Virus record (IMG/VR): IMGVR_UViG_3300042541_001013
Location: 1-35,647 of that record
DNA length: 35,647 bases
Source: a virus
Direction: 5' to 3' (one strand)
The notes under the pieces are model-generated. The model had not been told where the DNA came from, ran no database searches, and saw only the letters and a list, made by a program, of their open reading frames with translations. This document shows, piece by piece, positions 24,193-30,704 of the stretch (positions are counted from its first letter, which is position 1; each line of letters begins with the position of its first letter). The translations under genes were made by a program, and so were the position numbers.

Positions 24193-24384
24193 GTGCTGGT
24201 ACTTAGTAGGCTCAAGGACGAAGAGATCATCATTGGCGACAATATCAGAGTCATGGTCATTGATATCAGGGGCGACAAGGTTCGCCTCGGGATTACAGCC
24301 CCGAGAGAAATCTCAATCCATCGCAAAGAGATCTATGAGGCGATTAAAGCCGCCGAAACCACAACAGATTCCGACTGCGATTGA
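24193..24384 (+). CDS. csrA: CsrA-family translational regulator
   Basis: The 63-residue protein starts at GTG 24193; a longer in-frame ORF upstream is excluded because AAAGGAG lies 7 nt before the GTG and the protein then begins at the canonical MLVLSR. CsrA binds GGA motifs in mRNA leaders as a homodimer and changes translation or stability. The family residues L4 and R6, the GD at 15-16 and R44 in IHRKEIY are present. The sequence is closest in my recollection to CsrA of Planctomycetes ([21 protein letters not shown]). Its own ribosome binding site contains AGGA, so autoregulation is possible. A phage copy would retune host or phage translation. Confidence 0.93.
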   Translation: MLVLSRLKDEEIIIGDNIRVMVIDIRGDKVRLGITAPREISIHRKEIYEAIKAAETTTDSDCD

Positions 24385-24396
24385 AAGGAAACGAAC

Positions 24397-24627
24397 ATGC
24401 CAGCAGTACGAAGGAAACCGCAAATGCTAGTCGGGCAAATCTGGGAAGGCCGATCGAAAATCGGTGGCCCATTTACTCGACGACGAATCACGGCCATCAC
24501 GGACGACCGTGTTGAATGGGAGATTGTTGGAGCGTGTTTCAGGGGTCCGCAGGCTGGATCAATCAGCCTTGCCAGTTGGAAGACATGGGCGCAATTGCAA
24601 CACATGCCACGGAGACATGAGACATGA
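24397..24627 (+). CDS. Small SH3-like protein
   Basis: The 76-residue protein has AAAGGA before ATG 24397. The core MLVGQIWEGRSKIGGPFTRR then ITDDRVEWEIV is a beta-rich pattern like small phage SH3-fold proteins, with SLASWKTW as a late helix. Function unknown. It lies 12 bp after csrA and overlaps the next gene by 4 bp (ATGA), so it belongs to the csrA-led transcript. Confidence 0.6.
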   Translation: MPAVRRKPQMLVGQIWEGRSKIGGPFTRRRITAITDDRVEWEIVGACFRGPQAGSISLASWKTWAQLQHMPRRHET

Positions 24628-25019
24628 GAATGACTATGCAAGCGGCTCTTGAAGTGTTTCAAAAACACGGACCATGCACAGCAATGGAACTGGCTGAGCA
24701 CTTTGGCGCGACAGTCAAAAAGATGCACTCAAGCATTGCTGAATGGCGGAAACGCAAACTGATGACTCGCGACTTCAGCGACCCGCCGAAGTATTCATTC
24801 AAGCCACTCGCAAAGATTGGCCGCGATGAGCTGGGCCGATTATCTCTGCCAAAAACATACGACCCAACTCCTGAGGAAATCCGGGCCGCTTGTTTGGAGA
24901 TTCAGAAAGAATGGTCCCCGCAAGAGGAGTATAGCAGGCGGATGTATAAGACCGAGCCGGTCGATCTGCAAAGGACTGGGTGTCATCACGATAGTCACGG
25001 CGGAATGGATTTTAGCTAA
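24624..25019 (+). CDS. Winged-helix DNA-binding protein
   Basis: A 131-residue protein overlapping the previous gene by 4 bp (ATGA). Residues about 5-55 have the wHTH pattern: ALEVFQKHGPCTAMELAEHF then ATVKKMHSSIAEWRKRKLM, followed by TRDFSDPPKYSF. The C-terminal half is charged and disordered-looking. Similar proteins are found in phage replication regions. Binding target unknown. Confidence 0.65.
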   Translation: MRMTMQAALEVFQKHGPCTAMELAEHFGATVKKMHSSIAEWRKRKLMTRDFSDPPKYSFKPLAKIGRDELGRLSLPKTYDPTPEEIRAACLEIQKEWSPQEEYSRRMYKTEPVDLQRTGCHHDSHGGMDFS

Positions 25020-25030
25020 GGGGTGAAGTG

Positions 25031-25468
25031 ATGAAAGAACTGGTTTACATTGGAATCGATCCAGGGCAGTCAGGATCAATCGCAGTCGTCTTTCCGTCTG
25101 GAAATGCAACGTGGATAAAGCTCGACAGCACCGACCATGACATCGCTGACTGGCTGCGTGACATTCAGGTCAACCATCACGGCATCTGCTGCATCGAGCG
25201 AGTCAATGCAATGCCGAAGCAGGGCGTTTCATCCACGTTCAAGTTTGGTCGCTCATTTGGATTCCTGCAGGGGCTACTGGTCGCGTTTCAAATTCCGTTT
25301 GAACTGGTGACTCCGCAGAAGTGGCAAGGCTTCATGGGATGCAGGACGGGCGGCGACAAGAACGTCTCGAAGGTAGCGGCGCAGAGGCTTCATCCATCGT
25401 TGAAAATAACGCACGCGAATGCTGACGCTCTGTTGATTGCGGAGTATTGCCGGAGGACGGCACCGTGA
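25031..25468 (+). CDS. RuvC-like Holliday junction resolvase
   Basis: The 145-residue protein uses ATG 25031; the GTG three bases earlier is too close to AAGGGG (25019-25024). RNase H-fold motifs are clear: YIGIDPGQSGSIAVV (D10), CCIERVNAMPKQG (E56), GRSFGFLQG, and the C-terminal THANADALLIAEYC (D132) with Asn 130 where many relatives have Asp. It would cut branched DNA from recombination or replication before packaging. The stop overlaps the next start (GTGA). Confidence 0.85.
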   Translation: MKELVYIGIDPGQSGSIAVVFPSGNATWIKLDSTDHDIADWLRDIQVNHHGICCIERVNAMPKQGVSSTFKFGRSFGFLQGLLVAFQIPFELVTPQKWQGFMGCRTGGDKNVSKVAAQRLHPSLKITHANADALLIAEYCRRTAP

Positions 25469-25833
25469 GCGAGTACAGCAGATTCCTCTCATGGGACCGC
25501 CGCTGTAGTGATCGCGGTTCCTTTGGCATGACGGCCGGCGATTCGATGCACTTGGGATTGAGGGATTACAACCAGCCCTATCCATGCCCCAACGGACTAC
25601 CGATCGACATGCGACTTCCAGGCGAATGTGAGCACTGGCGGCGGCGGATCCAAAAGGCAAAGCGATTCATAGGCGAGTGGAATTCAGAACAGCGAGTCCG
25701 CAGCGTAGCGGATTCAATTACAGACGAAGAAATCTTTTTAGATATTGAGGTCATCAGACAATGGCAACACTCACAAAAACAAGCCCCACAACTGACTGGC
25801 TGTCACGCATTGACGCAAGCCGAACTGAGCTGA
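25465..25833 (+). CDS. Unrecognised protein overlapping the recombination gene
   Basis: The 122-residue protein starts at GTG 25465 (4-bp overlap with the resolvase gene). It has Cys/Pro-rich centre PYPCPNGLPIDMRLPGECEH and a basic helix (RRRIQKAKRFIGEWNSEQR). The last 73 bp overlap the next gene in a different frame, so the C-terminal part could be constrained by that gene. No family recognised. The long overlap is odd; the true end may be earlier if a frameshift exists, but the sequence alone does not show one. Confidence 0.5.
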   Translation: MSEYSRFLSWDRRCSDRGSFGMTAGDSMHLGLRDYNQPYPCPNGLPIDMRLPGECEHWRRRIQKAKRFIGEWNSEQRVRSVADSITDEEIFLDIEVIRQWQHSQKQAPQLTGCHALTQAELS

Positions 25834-26744
25834 TCGAAGTCGCGAAGTCAGGCAATCGCGTAGCTTCGGCATTCGCGATGGCAGAGGCTCGGATCAACTT
25901 GATTGAGTCGCTCGATGATGAGCAGATCAAAGCCCGGTTGCTGCGCATGACTGACCCGCGAATCGGGATGGTGGAACTGGCAAACAGCCCCACGGAAGAG
26001 GATCGCATCCGCGTTTGTGCAATCGCAATCCTGAGCGGCTTTTGCCCTGGGGATGATCAGTTTGCGGTGTTCGGCGGGAAGGGCGGCGGCAAGCTTTACA
26101 CGAAAGAGGCAGGGTTCCGAACGCTGTTCGCTCACCTTGGAATCGTTCCGGAAATCTCAACGGGGCATCCTGAATTCGTGCCGCTCGGCACTAGCGGAAA
26201 AAAGGTATGGAGAGTCGGCGGCAAGGCCAGTTGCGACTACCAGGGGAAAAGTTACGCGGTCGAGTTCACTGGTGCGGGGGCACTCGGATTGCCGGGGTAC
26301 GAATCGGACAACGTCGCAGGCATTACAGCGAAGGCACGCAGGCAGATTTTGAAGGCCCTGTGGGCGAAGGTGTCACCGATTTTGAACAGCGATCAGGCCG
26401 ACGACGTTCCGATGGACTTGACGCAGAGTGACGAGAAACCAAAGGCCATCGAGGTGACACCAGCGGCCGTCGCGACAGAACCAACCGACGAACAAGCACT
26501 CGGCAAAGCTGGTTTCGATGGATGGTACAAACGCGCACAAACTCGCATCACGGATGATGAGCAACTGCGAGCGGTCAACGAATATTGGGAAGCCATCAAA
26601 GCCGCGAAGAACAAAAACGAGTTGCGTGTGTTGCATTCGGACCTGAAGAACACGCAGGTCAAGGCATTAGGCAAAAACAACGTCGATGAGCTGTGCAGAT
26701 TCATTGTGTTTACTCAGGAATCTATTCCGGAATCAGAGGGCTAA
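25761..26744 (+). CDS. Putative recombination/ssDNA-annealing type protein
   Basis: The 327-residue protein has ATG 25761 with GAGG 11 nt upstream. The central part (about residues 85-215) with QFAVFGGKGGGKLYTKEAGF, then GKKVWRVGGKASCDYQGK and AGITAKARRQILKALWAKVS, looks like phage proteins seen beside resolvases and replication genes. I take it as a candidate for the RecT/Erf-like annealing class, but without catalytic signatures this is uncertain. The C-terminus is a helical tail (RAVNEYWEAIKAAKNKNEL). Neighbours (RuvC-like, replication organiser) support DNA metabolism. Confidence 0.45.
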   Translation: MATLTKTSPTTDWLSRIDASRTELIEVAKSGNRVASAFAMAEARINLIESLDDEQIKARLLRMTDPRIGMVELANSPTEEDRIRVCAIAILSGFCPGDDQFAVFGGKGGGKLYTKEAGFRTLFAHLGIVPEISTGHPEFVPLGTSGKKVWRVGGKASCDYQGKSYAVEFTGAGALGLPGYESDNVAGITAKARRQILKALWAKVSPILNSDQADDVPMDLTQSDEKPKAIEVTPAAVATEPTDEQALGKAGFDGWYKRAQTRITDDEQLRAVNEYWEAIKAAKNKNELRVLHSDLKNTQVKALGKNNVDELCRFIVFTQESIPESEG

Positions 26745-26747
26745 CCA

Positions 26748-27020
26748 ATGGTCAACAGAACAAACCACTATCGCCGCGATCTAACAGGCGACATCTTTGG
26801 GCGGCTGACAGTCGAGCGGCAATACATCCGCCTGATCGTCTGTGATGAGGGCCGCACTGAATCATTGTGGCTCTGTAAATGCTCATGCGGTGCTGAGCAC
26901 ATTGCACGAATGAAAAATCTTCTGTCCGGCGGCACTCGCTCGTGTGGGTGCCTGGCTGCTGAAGTCAAACGGATGCGACGGGCTGACAAAAAAGGGAAAC
27001 GATTTGAGGTGAGCCGATGA
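26748..27020 (+). CDS. Zinc-finger type DNA-binding protein
   Basis: A 90-residue protein with the pattern DLTGDIFGRLTVERQY, then LWLCKCSCGAEHIARMKNLL and GGTRSCGCL. This arrangement (GxxFGRLTV, CxCxCG, SCGCL) is the N-terminal module of many phage AP2/HNH-associated proteins, where it probably binds DNA. Here it stands alone without a nuclease domain. It overlaps the next gene by 4 bp (ATGA). Confidence 0.65.
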   Translation: MVNRTNHYRRDLTGDIFGRLTVERQYIRLIVCDEGRTESLWLCKCSCGAEHIARMKNLLSGGTRSCGCLAAEVKRMRRADKKGKRFEVSR

Positions 27021-27229
27021 CATCACGAACAATCGGATGTGACGGACTGGACGAACTGCCAGAACGAAGGCCGCACGAGCAGCCAGTGGATTACCTAATG
27101 GTAATGCGAGTGAGCCTGCGAGCGGACCAAGTCGCGGACATCGAAGAAAACGACGAGGCGTTCTGTGAACAGATCCGGGCGAAAATCGGGGCCCCTGTGA
27201 AGTGGCTCAGTCTTGAGGTGGTGAAGTGA
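27017..27229 (+). CDS. Small unrecognised protein
   Basis: The 70-residue protein is coupled at both ends by 4-bp overlaps (ATGA and GTGA). It is mixed alpha-beta, with LMVMRVSLRADQVADIEEND in the middle. No known motif is visible. Only the operon context supports it. Confidence 0.55.
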   Translation: MTSRTIGCDGLDELPERRPHEQPVDYLMVMRVSLRADQVADIEENDEAFCEQIRAKIGAPVKWLSLEVVK

Positions 27230-27519
27230 CGCACACAAACCGCATTGAATGGCTGACATCCCGTGGATTCCTCCCAGAGACACGTTCATGCGTGCTGCCA
27301 GAACTCGGATCATGCCTGTGGGTCGATGGCCACAAAGGTCTTCGGCCGGTGTCGCTTTGGCTGGCCGTGCGCGAAGGCGTGGCGGTCATTCACGGTGCGG
27401 GAAATCAGGTGCTGACTTGGGAGGAGTTGCAGGAGTGGATCGAGCCGACCATGCAGCCGGAGGTGTTGAAAAGGAATCTTTTGGTGGGACAGAAATCTTT
27501 GTTTGGGGATGAGGAATGA
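27226..27519 (+). CDS. Small unrecognised protein
   Basis: A 97-residue protein starting at GTG 27226, overlapping the previous gene by 4 bp and the next by 4 bp (ATGA). It has RIEWLTSRGFLPETRSCVLP, then VSLWLAVREGVAVIHG and an acidic end LFGDEE. No family recognised. Confidence 0.55.
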   Translation: MTHTNRIEWLTSRGFLPETRSCVLPELGSCLWVDGHKGLRPVSLWLAVREGVAVIHGAGNQVLTWEELQEWIEPTMQPEVLKRNLLVGQKSLFGDEE

Positions 27520-27893
27520 GTTGGATCAAAATCGAAAATGCACTCCCAGACAAACCGGAGGTGATGCGGCTATCCGCAATCCTCGGGGTCGACGAGGTCA
27601 CTGTCATCGGGCATCTCGTGCTTTTCTGGGCGTGGGCGGACGGACAAGTGTCCGCAAATTGTCCGGTCATTACTGGGACAAAATCCGGACTCGACCGCCG
27701 CGCGGGTGTTTCTGGCTTCTGTGACGCGATGCTGGAGGTCGGATGGTTGGAGCAGTCCGACAGCACGTTCGTCATCCCAAACTTCTGCTACCACATGGGC
27801 AAAAGTGCAAAAACACGGGCAGAAGAGCAAAAGCGTAAAGCTGTGTCCCGTAATCGACCGGACAAAACCCGGACAAGTGTCCCAGTAAACTAA
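27516..27893 (+). CDS. Replication-organiser type wHTH protein
   Basis: The 125-residue protein has the N-terminal pattern WIKIENALPDKPEVMRLSAI, VDEVTVIGHLVLFWAWADGQ and AMLEVGWLEQSD then FVIPNFCYHMGKSAKTRAEE. This is the family of phage replication proteins whose N-terminal winged helix binds the origin. Its 3' end is built from the iteron-like repeats, so the protein's last residues (RPDKTRTSVP) are a by-product of the origin sequence. It overlaps the previous gene by 4 bp and lies just before a DnaC-type loader operon. Confidence 0.75.
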   Translation: MSWIKIENALPDKPEVMRLSAILGVDEVTVIGHLVLFWAWADGQVSANCPVITGTKSGLDRRAGVSGFCDAMLEVGWLEQSDSTFVIPNFCYHMGKSAKTRAEEQKRKAVSRNRPDKTRTSVPVN

Positions 27894-27963
27894 GGACAAA
27901 TGTCCCACACTTCACCGGACAAAACCCGGACCAGATAAGAGAAGATAAGAGAAGATAAGAGTA
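27642..27963. other. Candidate replication origin: iterons plus A-rich tandem repeat
   Basis: The palindrome GGACARRTGTCC occurs at 27642-27653, 27871-27882 and 27894-27905. The 18-bp direct repeat ACCGGACAAAACCCGGAC occurs twice (27857-27874 and 27914-27931), with a related GGACAAAATCCGGA at 27676-27689. Directly after them the A-rich 10-mer AGATAAGAGA is repeated three times (27933-27962), then an AT-rich run follows. Iterons beside an initiator gene with an AT-rich unwinding element are the usual plan of a phage origin. Confidence 0.65.
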
Positions 27964-27999
27964 AAGACATACTCTTGTGATTTTTTGAAAAGGGATTGA

Positions 28000-28947
28000 A
28001 TGAAAACGCAAATGATTAGCTTCGAAGGAATGGCTCTTGAGACTCTTGCAGAAGCCGCAAACGACGCTGGCGAACAAGTCGAGAAGCACGCAAAGAGTGC
28101 TGTGTCAATCGCCATCACGGCGGGGCGAGCGTTGACGGCCGCAAAGTCGCAGGTGCCACATGGTGAATGGCTCGGATGGCTTGGAAAGAACTGGAACTAC
28201 AGTCAGCAGACAGCAAGCAACTACATTCAGATCGCAAATTACCAGCACGCTGGTAATTTGACTGACGCCAAAAGCATCCGCGAAGCCTTGCGAATGATGA
28301 GCGATGAAAAGCAGGAGGTGGTGGAATCCGCCATAGTCCCACGAGCCGAACGCAAGACCGGTCGCGTGGAAGTGCAGGAGGTTGGACAGACTGTTGTCCA
28401 GGCTGAGGAAGTCAAGCCGACCAAAGACGACGACCCAAACCCGGCACCGAAGACAAACACGAAGCACACGCCGGCAACTGCCAAGGCGAAGGAAGCAGAT
28501 CGGCCGGCACCAATGACAATCACGCCGGTGATCATTGAGGAACCGCCAACAGTCCCAGACGAGCCAACACTAGCAGACTGGTCAGTCGTCGAACTCCTGA
28601 CGTTCCTCAAGTCATCAGCAGACGACCCAAAGAAGCGAGCCCGTGAGCTGCGAAAAGCCGCCGATGAACTCGACCCGCCAACAAAGTTCGTTAAGCCAAC
28701 AGTCGAAGATGTGGCGGAATATTGCCAGCAGCGAAAGAACAACATTGACGCGGAAATGTTCGTCGCGCACTACGCAGCCAACGGGTGGAAGTTAGCCAAC
28801 GGGAACAAACTGAACGACTGGAAATCCGCCGTCATTACTTGGGAGAAGCGAAATGATTCAGGGAGTCAACAGAGTGGTAGAGCAATTGCAGGAACGGGCC
28901 GCATCAAGCCAGGGAAAATCGACGAGTCCCAAATTGAATGGCGGTGA
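28000..28947 (+). CDS. DUF3102-type replication protein
   Basis: The 315-residue protein starts at ATG 28000 (AAAAGGGA upstream). The N-terminal third has SIAITAGRALTAAKSQVPHG then WLGWLGKNWNYSQQTASNYI, a DUF3102-like pattern. A Pro/Thr/Lys-rich linker (about residues 125-195) follows. The C-terminal part, VEDVAEYCQQRKNNIDAEMF then VAHYAANGWKLANGNKLNDW, matches the C-terminal module of phage replication initiators and DnaT-like proteins, which load helicases. It overlaps the loader gene by 95 bp. It may bridge the organiser/origin and the helicase loader. Confidence 0.7.
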   Translation: MKTQMISFEGMALETLAEAANDAGEQVEKHAKSAVSIAITAGRALTAAKSQVPHGEWLGWLGKNWNYSQQTASNYIQIANYQHAGNLTDAKSIREALRMMSDEKQEVVESAIVPRAERKTGRVEVQEVGQTVVQAEEVKPTKDDDPNPAPKTNTKHTPATAKAKEADRPAPMTITPVIIEEPPTVPDEPTLADWSVVELLTFLKSSADDPKKRARELRKAADELDPPTKFVKPTVEDVAEYCQQRKNNIDAEMFVAHYAANGWKLANGNKLNDWKSAVITWEKRNDSGSQQSGRAIAGTGRIKPGKIDESQIEWR

Positions 28948-29497
28948 CGTTCGCAGGATAGCCTACAAGCGACTCGGGCCGGCAGGTTACGAACAGTGCA
29001 ACTGGGAGGGCATGAACAGTCCTGAGCGAGTCGCGGAGGCCATTGCAGAGCAGACGCGGAAAGGAATCACCAGCCCGCGATTCCCGGTCTATGTCTATGG
29101 TCCTGCGGGAACTGGGAAAAGCGGAATCGCTGCGGTGCTGTATCGGATTGCAACGTCAGCCATCTGGCGACGGGCTGACAGTCTGCTTCTTGATTTATCA
29201 ATGGGGCGGAACGATGGAAAGTATGTTCAAGAGATGAGCAAGATCGAAAGCACGCACGTGCTCGTGATGGATGACCTAGGACTTCGGAAACCGTCTGAGG
29301 GAATGTTCCATATGTTGTTCGACATCCTTGAGCGGCGCAAGGCAAAGATGACTGTGATCACGAGCAACCATTCTCCGGAACAGCTTCGCGACGTGTTCGA
29401 GGATGGCCGAATCTACAGCAGGTTGATGGCTGGGACGCCACTGGCTTGCGAGGGGAAAGACAGACGGACAGATGGGCATGTGAGGTACAAGGTCTGA
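28853..29497 (+). CDS. DnaC-like helicase loader ATPase
   Basis: The 214-residue AAA+ protein has Walker A GPAGTGKS (83-90), Walker B VLVMDDLG (136-143), TVITSNHSPEQL (sensor-1 region) and DGRIYSRLMAG (Arg-finger type). It would load the host replicative helicase at the phage origin; no phage helicase of that type is present in the window. GGGAG upstream of ATG 28853 supports the start, although it lies 95 bp inside the previous gene. The stop is inside hairpin one of the following hairpin cluster. Confidence 0.88.
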   Translation: MIQGVNRVVEQLQERAASSQGKSTSPKLNGGDVRRIAYKRLGPAGYEQCNWEGMNSPERVAEAIAEQTRKGITSPRFPVYVYGPAGTGKSGIAAVLYRIATSAIWRRADSLLLDLSMGRNDGKYVQEMSKIESTHVLVMDDLGLRKPSEGMFHMLFDILERRKAKMTVITSNHSPEQLRDVFEDGRIYSRLMAGTPLACEGKDRRTDGHVRYKV

Positions 29498-29567
29498 TTG
29501 CCAGCGTAGGCAATCAGCAGAGCTATTCCGTAGCTCTACCACTGCGACACGTTGCCGGAACGTGTCG
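29494..29567 (+). other. Three tandem perfect hairpins after the helicase loader
   Basis: H1: CTGATTGCC (29494-29502) / GGCAATCAG (29509-29517), 6-nt loop. H2: AGAGCTA (29519-29525) / TAGCTCT (29531-29537), 5-nt loop. H3: CGACACGTT (29545-29553) / AACGTGTCG (29559-29567), 5-nt loop. All stems are perfect, 7-9 bp, packed in 74 nt, and none is followed by a T run, so ordinary terminator function is doubtful. Confidence 0.65.
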
Positions 29568-29602
29568 ACAAAACATCAAACGTGCGACATGTGAGGCGAA
29601 TC

Positions 29603-29794
29603 ATGAGCATCGACGAACAAAAAACGACCCGGCCTGATTCGCGGTGGAAGGCCGAATTGCGGAATCTCTACCGATCCGCAGAGAGCAACCGGAGCGAGAC
29701 GACCGACGAAAACGAGCGGCATTACCAGACCGGGGTGATGACGGCCTGCTGCTCGATCTGGAGTCGCGTGACTGGTGAGCAGTTGGTGAAGTAG
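29603..29794 (+). CDS. Small unrecognised basic/acidic protein
   Basis: The 63-residue protein starts at ATG 29603 with GTGAGGCGA upstream. It has a charged helix (RWKAELRNLYRSAESNRSET) and a C-terminal helix (GVMTACCSIWSRVTGEQLVK). No family recognised. Its TAG is the first bases of hairpin A of the repeated hairpin family. Confidence 0.5.
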   Translation: MSIDEQKTTRPDSRWKAELRNLYRSAESNRSETTDENERHYQTGVMTACCSIWSRVTGEQLVK

Positions 29795-29816
29795 TAGTGG
29801 GTTAGTCTTCCGCTGC
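29794..29816 (+). repeat. Repeated hairpin family, copy A
   Basis: GTAGTGG (29794-29800) and CCGCTGC (29810-29816) pair with two G-U wobbles around a 9-nt loop. It starts at the last base of a stop codon. Copies B (30371-30393) and C (33493-33517) share the stem and the 9-nt loop length. Confidence 0.55.
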
Positions 29817-29853
29817 CTTTCCTAAAAATCTTTTCTAATCTTGTGAATGTGTA

Positions 29854-29881
29854 TTGCACAATCAACCGATGATGGTAATAT
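29854..29881 (+). promoter_or_regulatory. Weak candidate promoter
   Basis: TTGCAC (29854-29859) and TAATAT (29876-29881) are 16 bp apart, upstream of the gene at 29926. The match to consensus is moderate and this is listed only as a candidate. Confidence 0.25.
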
Positions 29882-29925
29882 TCCCTCAGTCAAACGCAAC
29901 GCAAACACGAACAAGGAAAAGAATC

Positions 29926-30114
29926 ATGCGAAACTTTCAAATCATCAAAATCGAAGCTGACACAGTGCGACTGGTCGAAATCTACACGCACAACGGAGTA
30001 TGCAAGGACTTCACTGGAAAGACCTGCATCAGCAATGCACTGCGACACATGAAGCGAATTTGCAGCGGAGAACGAAAGTTCGAAATCTTGACAACAGCAC
30101 AGGCAACGCGATGA
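29926..30114 (+). CDS. Small unrecognised protein
   Basis: The 62-residue protein has AAGGAAAAG upstream of ATG 29926. It is predicted to be alpha-beta (FQIIKIEADTVRLVEIYTHN, then SNALRHMKRICSGERKF). It overlaps the next gene by 4 bp (ATGA). No family recognised. A basic, Cys-containing small protein of this kind could be nucleic-acid binding. Confidence 0.5.
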   Translation: MRNFQIIKIEADTVRLVEIYTHNGVCKDFTGKTCISNALRHMKRICSGERKFEILTTAQATR

Positions 30115-30371
30115 AATGTGAACAATGCCGCCAGCCTCTCGAAGAATGGGAGGCTGGCTTTTGCGAAGGGTGTGGAATGAAATCAAATATCGGTGGTAAA
30201 CGCGAAGGGGCTGGAAGACCAGCCCCGCTAGGTCGAAAGGAAGTCTGCTCAGTTCGGTTAACTCCAGATGTGGCTGAGTTCTGCCGTCAGCATCCGGGCG
30301 GGTTTACGGTGCTTGAAGAGAAGCTCCGGGCGTGCAAAGAATTCCGGGACTGGCTGAAAGCGAATAACTAG
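30111..30371 (+). CDS. Zinc-ribbon protein with Gly/Arg/Pro motif
   Basis: The 86-residue protein begins MKCEQCRQPLEEWE and CEGCG, giving two Cys pairs, then GGKREGAGRPAPLGRKEVCS and a helix pattern (SVRLTPDVAEFCRQ) resembling ribbon-helix-helix strand/helix starts. The GxGRP part is common in phage DNA-binding proteins. A GCCAGCCTC/GAGGCTGGC hairpin (30130-30158) lies inside codons 7-17, followed by TTTT (30159-30162), like an intrinsic terminator inside the gene. Confidence 0.6.
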   Translation: MKCEQCRQPLEEWEAGFCEGCGMKSNIGGKREGAGRPAPLGRKEVCSVRLTPDVAEFCRQHPGGFTVLEEKLRACKEFRDWLKANN

Positions 30372-30393
30372 CAGCGGTCTGGTTTTCCGCTGC
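30371..30393 (+). repeat. Repeated hairpin family, copy B
   Basis: GCAGCGG (30371-30377) / CCGCTGC (30387-30393), perfect 7-bp stem with a 9-nt loop (TCTGGTTTT), beginning at the last base of a stop codon. It lies in the 159-bp gap before the lysis genes. Confidence 0.6.
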
Positions 30394-30420
30394 CCTCACA
30401 CCCTACGGCACTTTTTCGTT

Positions 30421-30452
30421 TTGACCTGGACAGAAAATAAATCTGCGATAAC
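30421..30452 (+). promoter_or_regulatory. Weak candidate promoter for the lysis cassette
   Basis: TTGACC (30421-30426) is followed after 20 bp by GATAAC (30447-30452) in a TGC-GATAAC context (extended -10-like). Spacing is longer than usual, so it is only suggestive. Confidence 0.25.
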
Positions 30453-30472
30453 ATGCAGCGAGCGGTGGAACC

Positions 30473-30529
30473 GCTACACCTCAAAAAATCTCAACTGATT
30501 TGACTGCCGCTTTGCGGTGGAGGTGTAGC
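30473..30529 (+). promoter_or_regulatory. RNA hairpin that sequesters the holin ribosome binding site
   Basis: GCTACACCTC (30473-30482) and GAGGTGTAGC (30520-30529) are a perfect 10-bp inverted repeat; the GGAGG of the holin start (30519-30523) is almost entirely inside its 3' arm. Hairpins AGCGGT/ACCGCT (30461-30475) and CCGC/GCGG (30507-30517) offer competing or additional structure. Confidence 0.6.
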
Positions 30530-30530
30530 C

Positions 30531-30704
30531 GTGGACAAATCGCTGATAATTGGCAGTTTCGCCCGTCATATTTTGACGACTCTCGGCGGAATGGCTGTCG
30601 CAAAAGGCTGGCTGGATAGCTCACAGATTGAGCCTGTCGCCGGTGCGTTGCTTGTGATTGCCGGGGTTGTGTGGTCGCTGGTCCAAAAAAGGACCGCGAA
30701 GTGA
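30531..30704 (+). CDS. Pam3-gp28-like putative holin
   Basis: This 57-residue protein was read from sequence because of its GTG start (30531); GGAGG lies 7 nt upstream. It has RHILTTLGGMAVAKGWLDSS, then VAGALLVIAGVVWSLVQKRT, that is, two hydrophobic helices separated by a polar turn. This matches the Pam3-gp28 family of putative phage holins. It would make the inner-membrane pores that start lysis. Its stop shares a base with the next gene (TGATG), starting the lysis cassette. Confidence 0.75.
   Translation: MDKSLIIGSFARHILTTLGGMAVAKGWLDSSQIEPVAGALLVIAGVVWSLVQKRTAK

Noticed and set aside
24260-24267. Third TGATATCA copy in csrA
   Set aside because: It lies inside coding sequence, encoding Ile-Asp-Ile-Arg of the CsrA core, with no promoter boxes around it, so it is explained by the protein sequence.
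27570-27908. Minus-strand frame opposite the organiser gene and iterons
   Set aside because: It covers the same region as the recognisable replication organiser on the plus strand, and its start lies in the iteron repeats, so it is a shadow frame.
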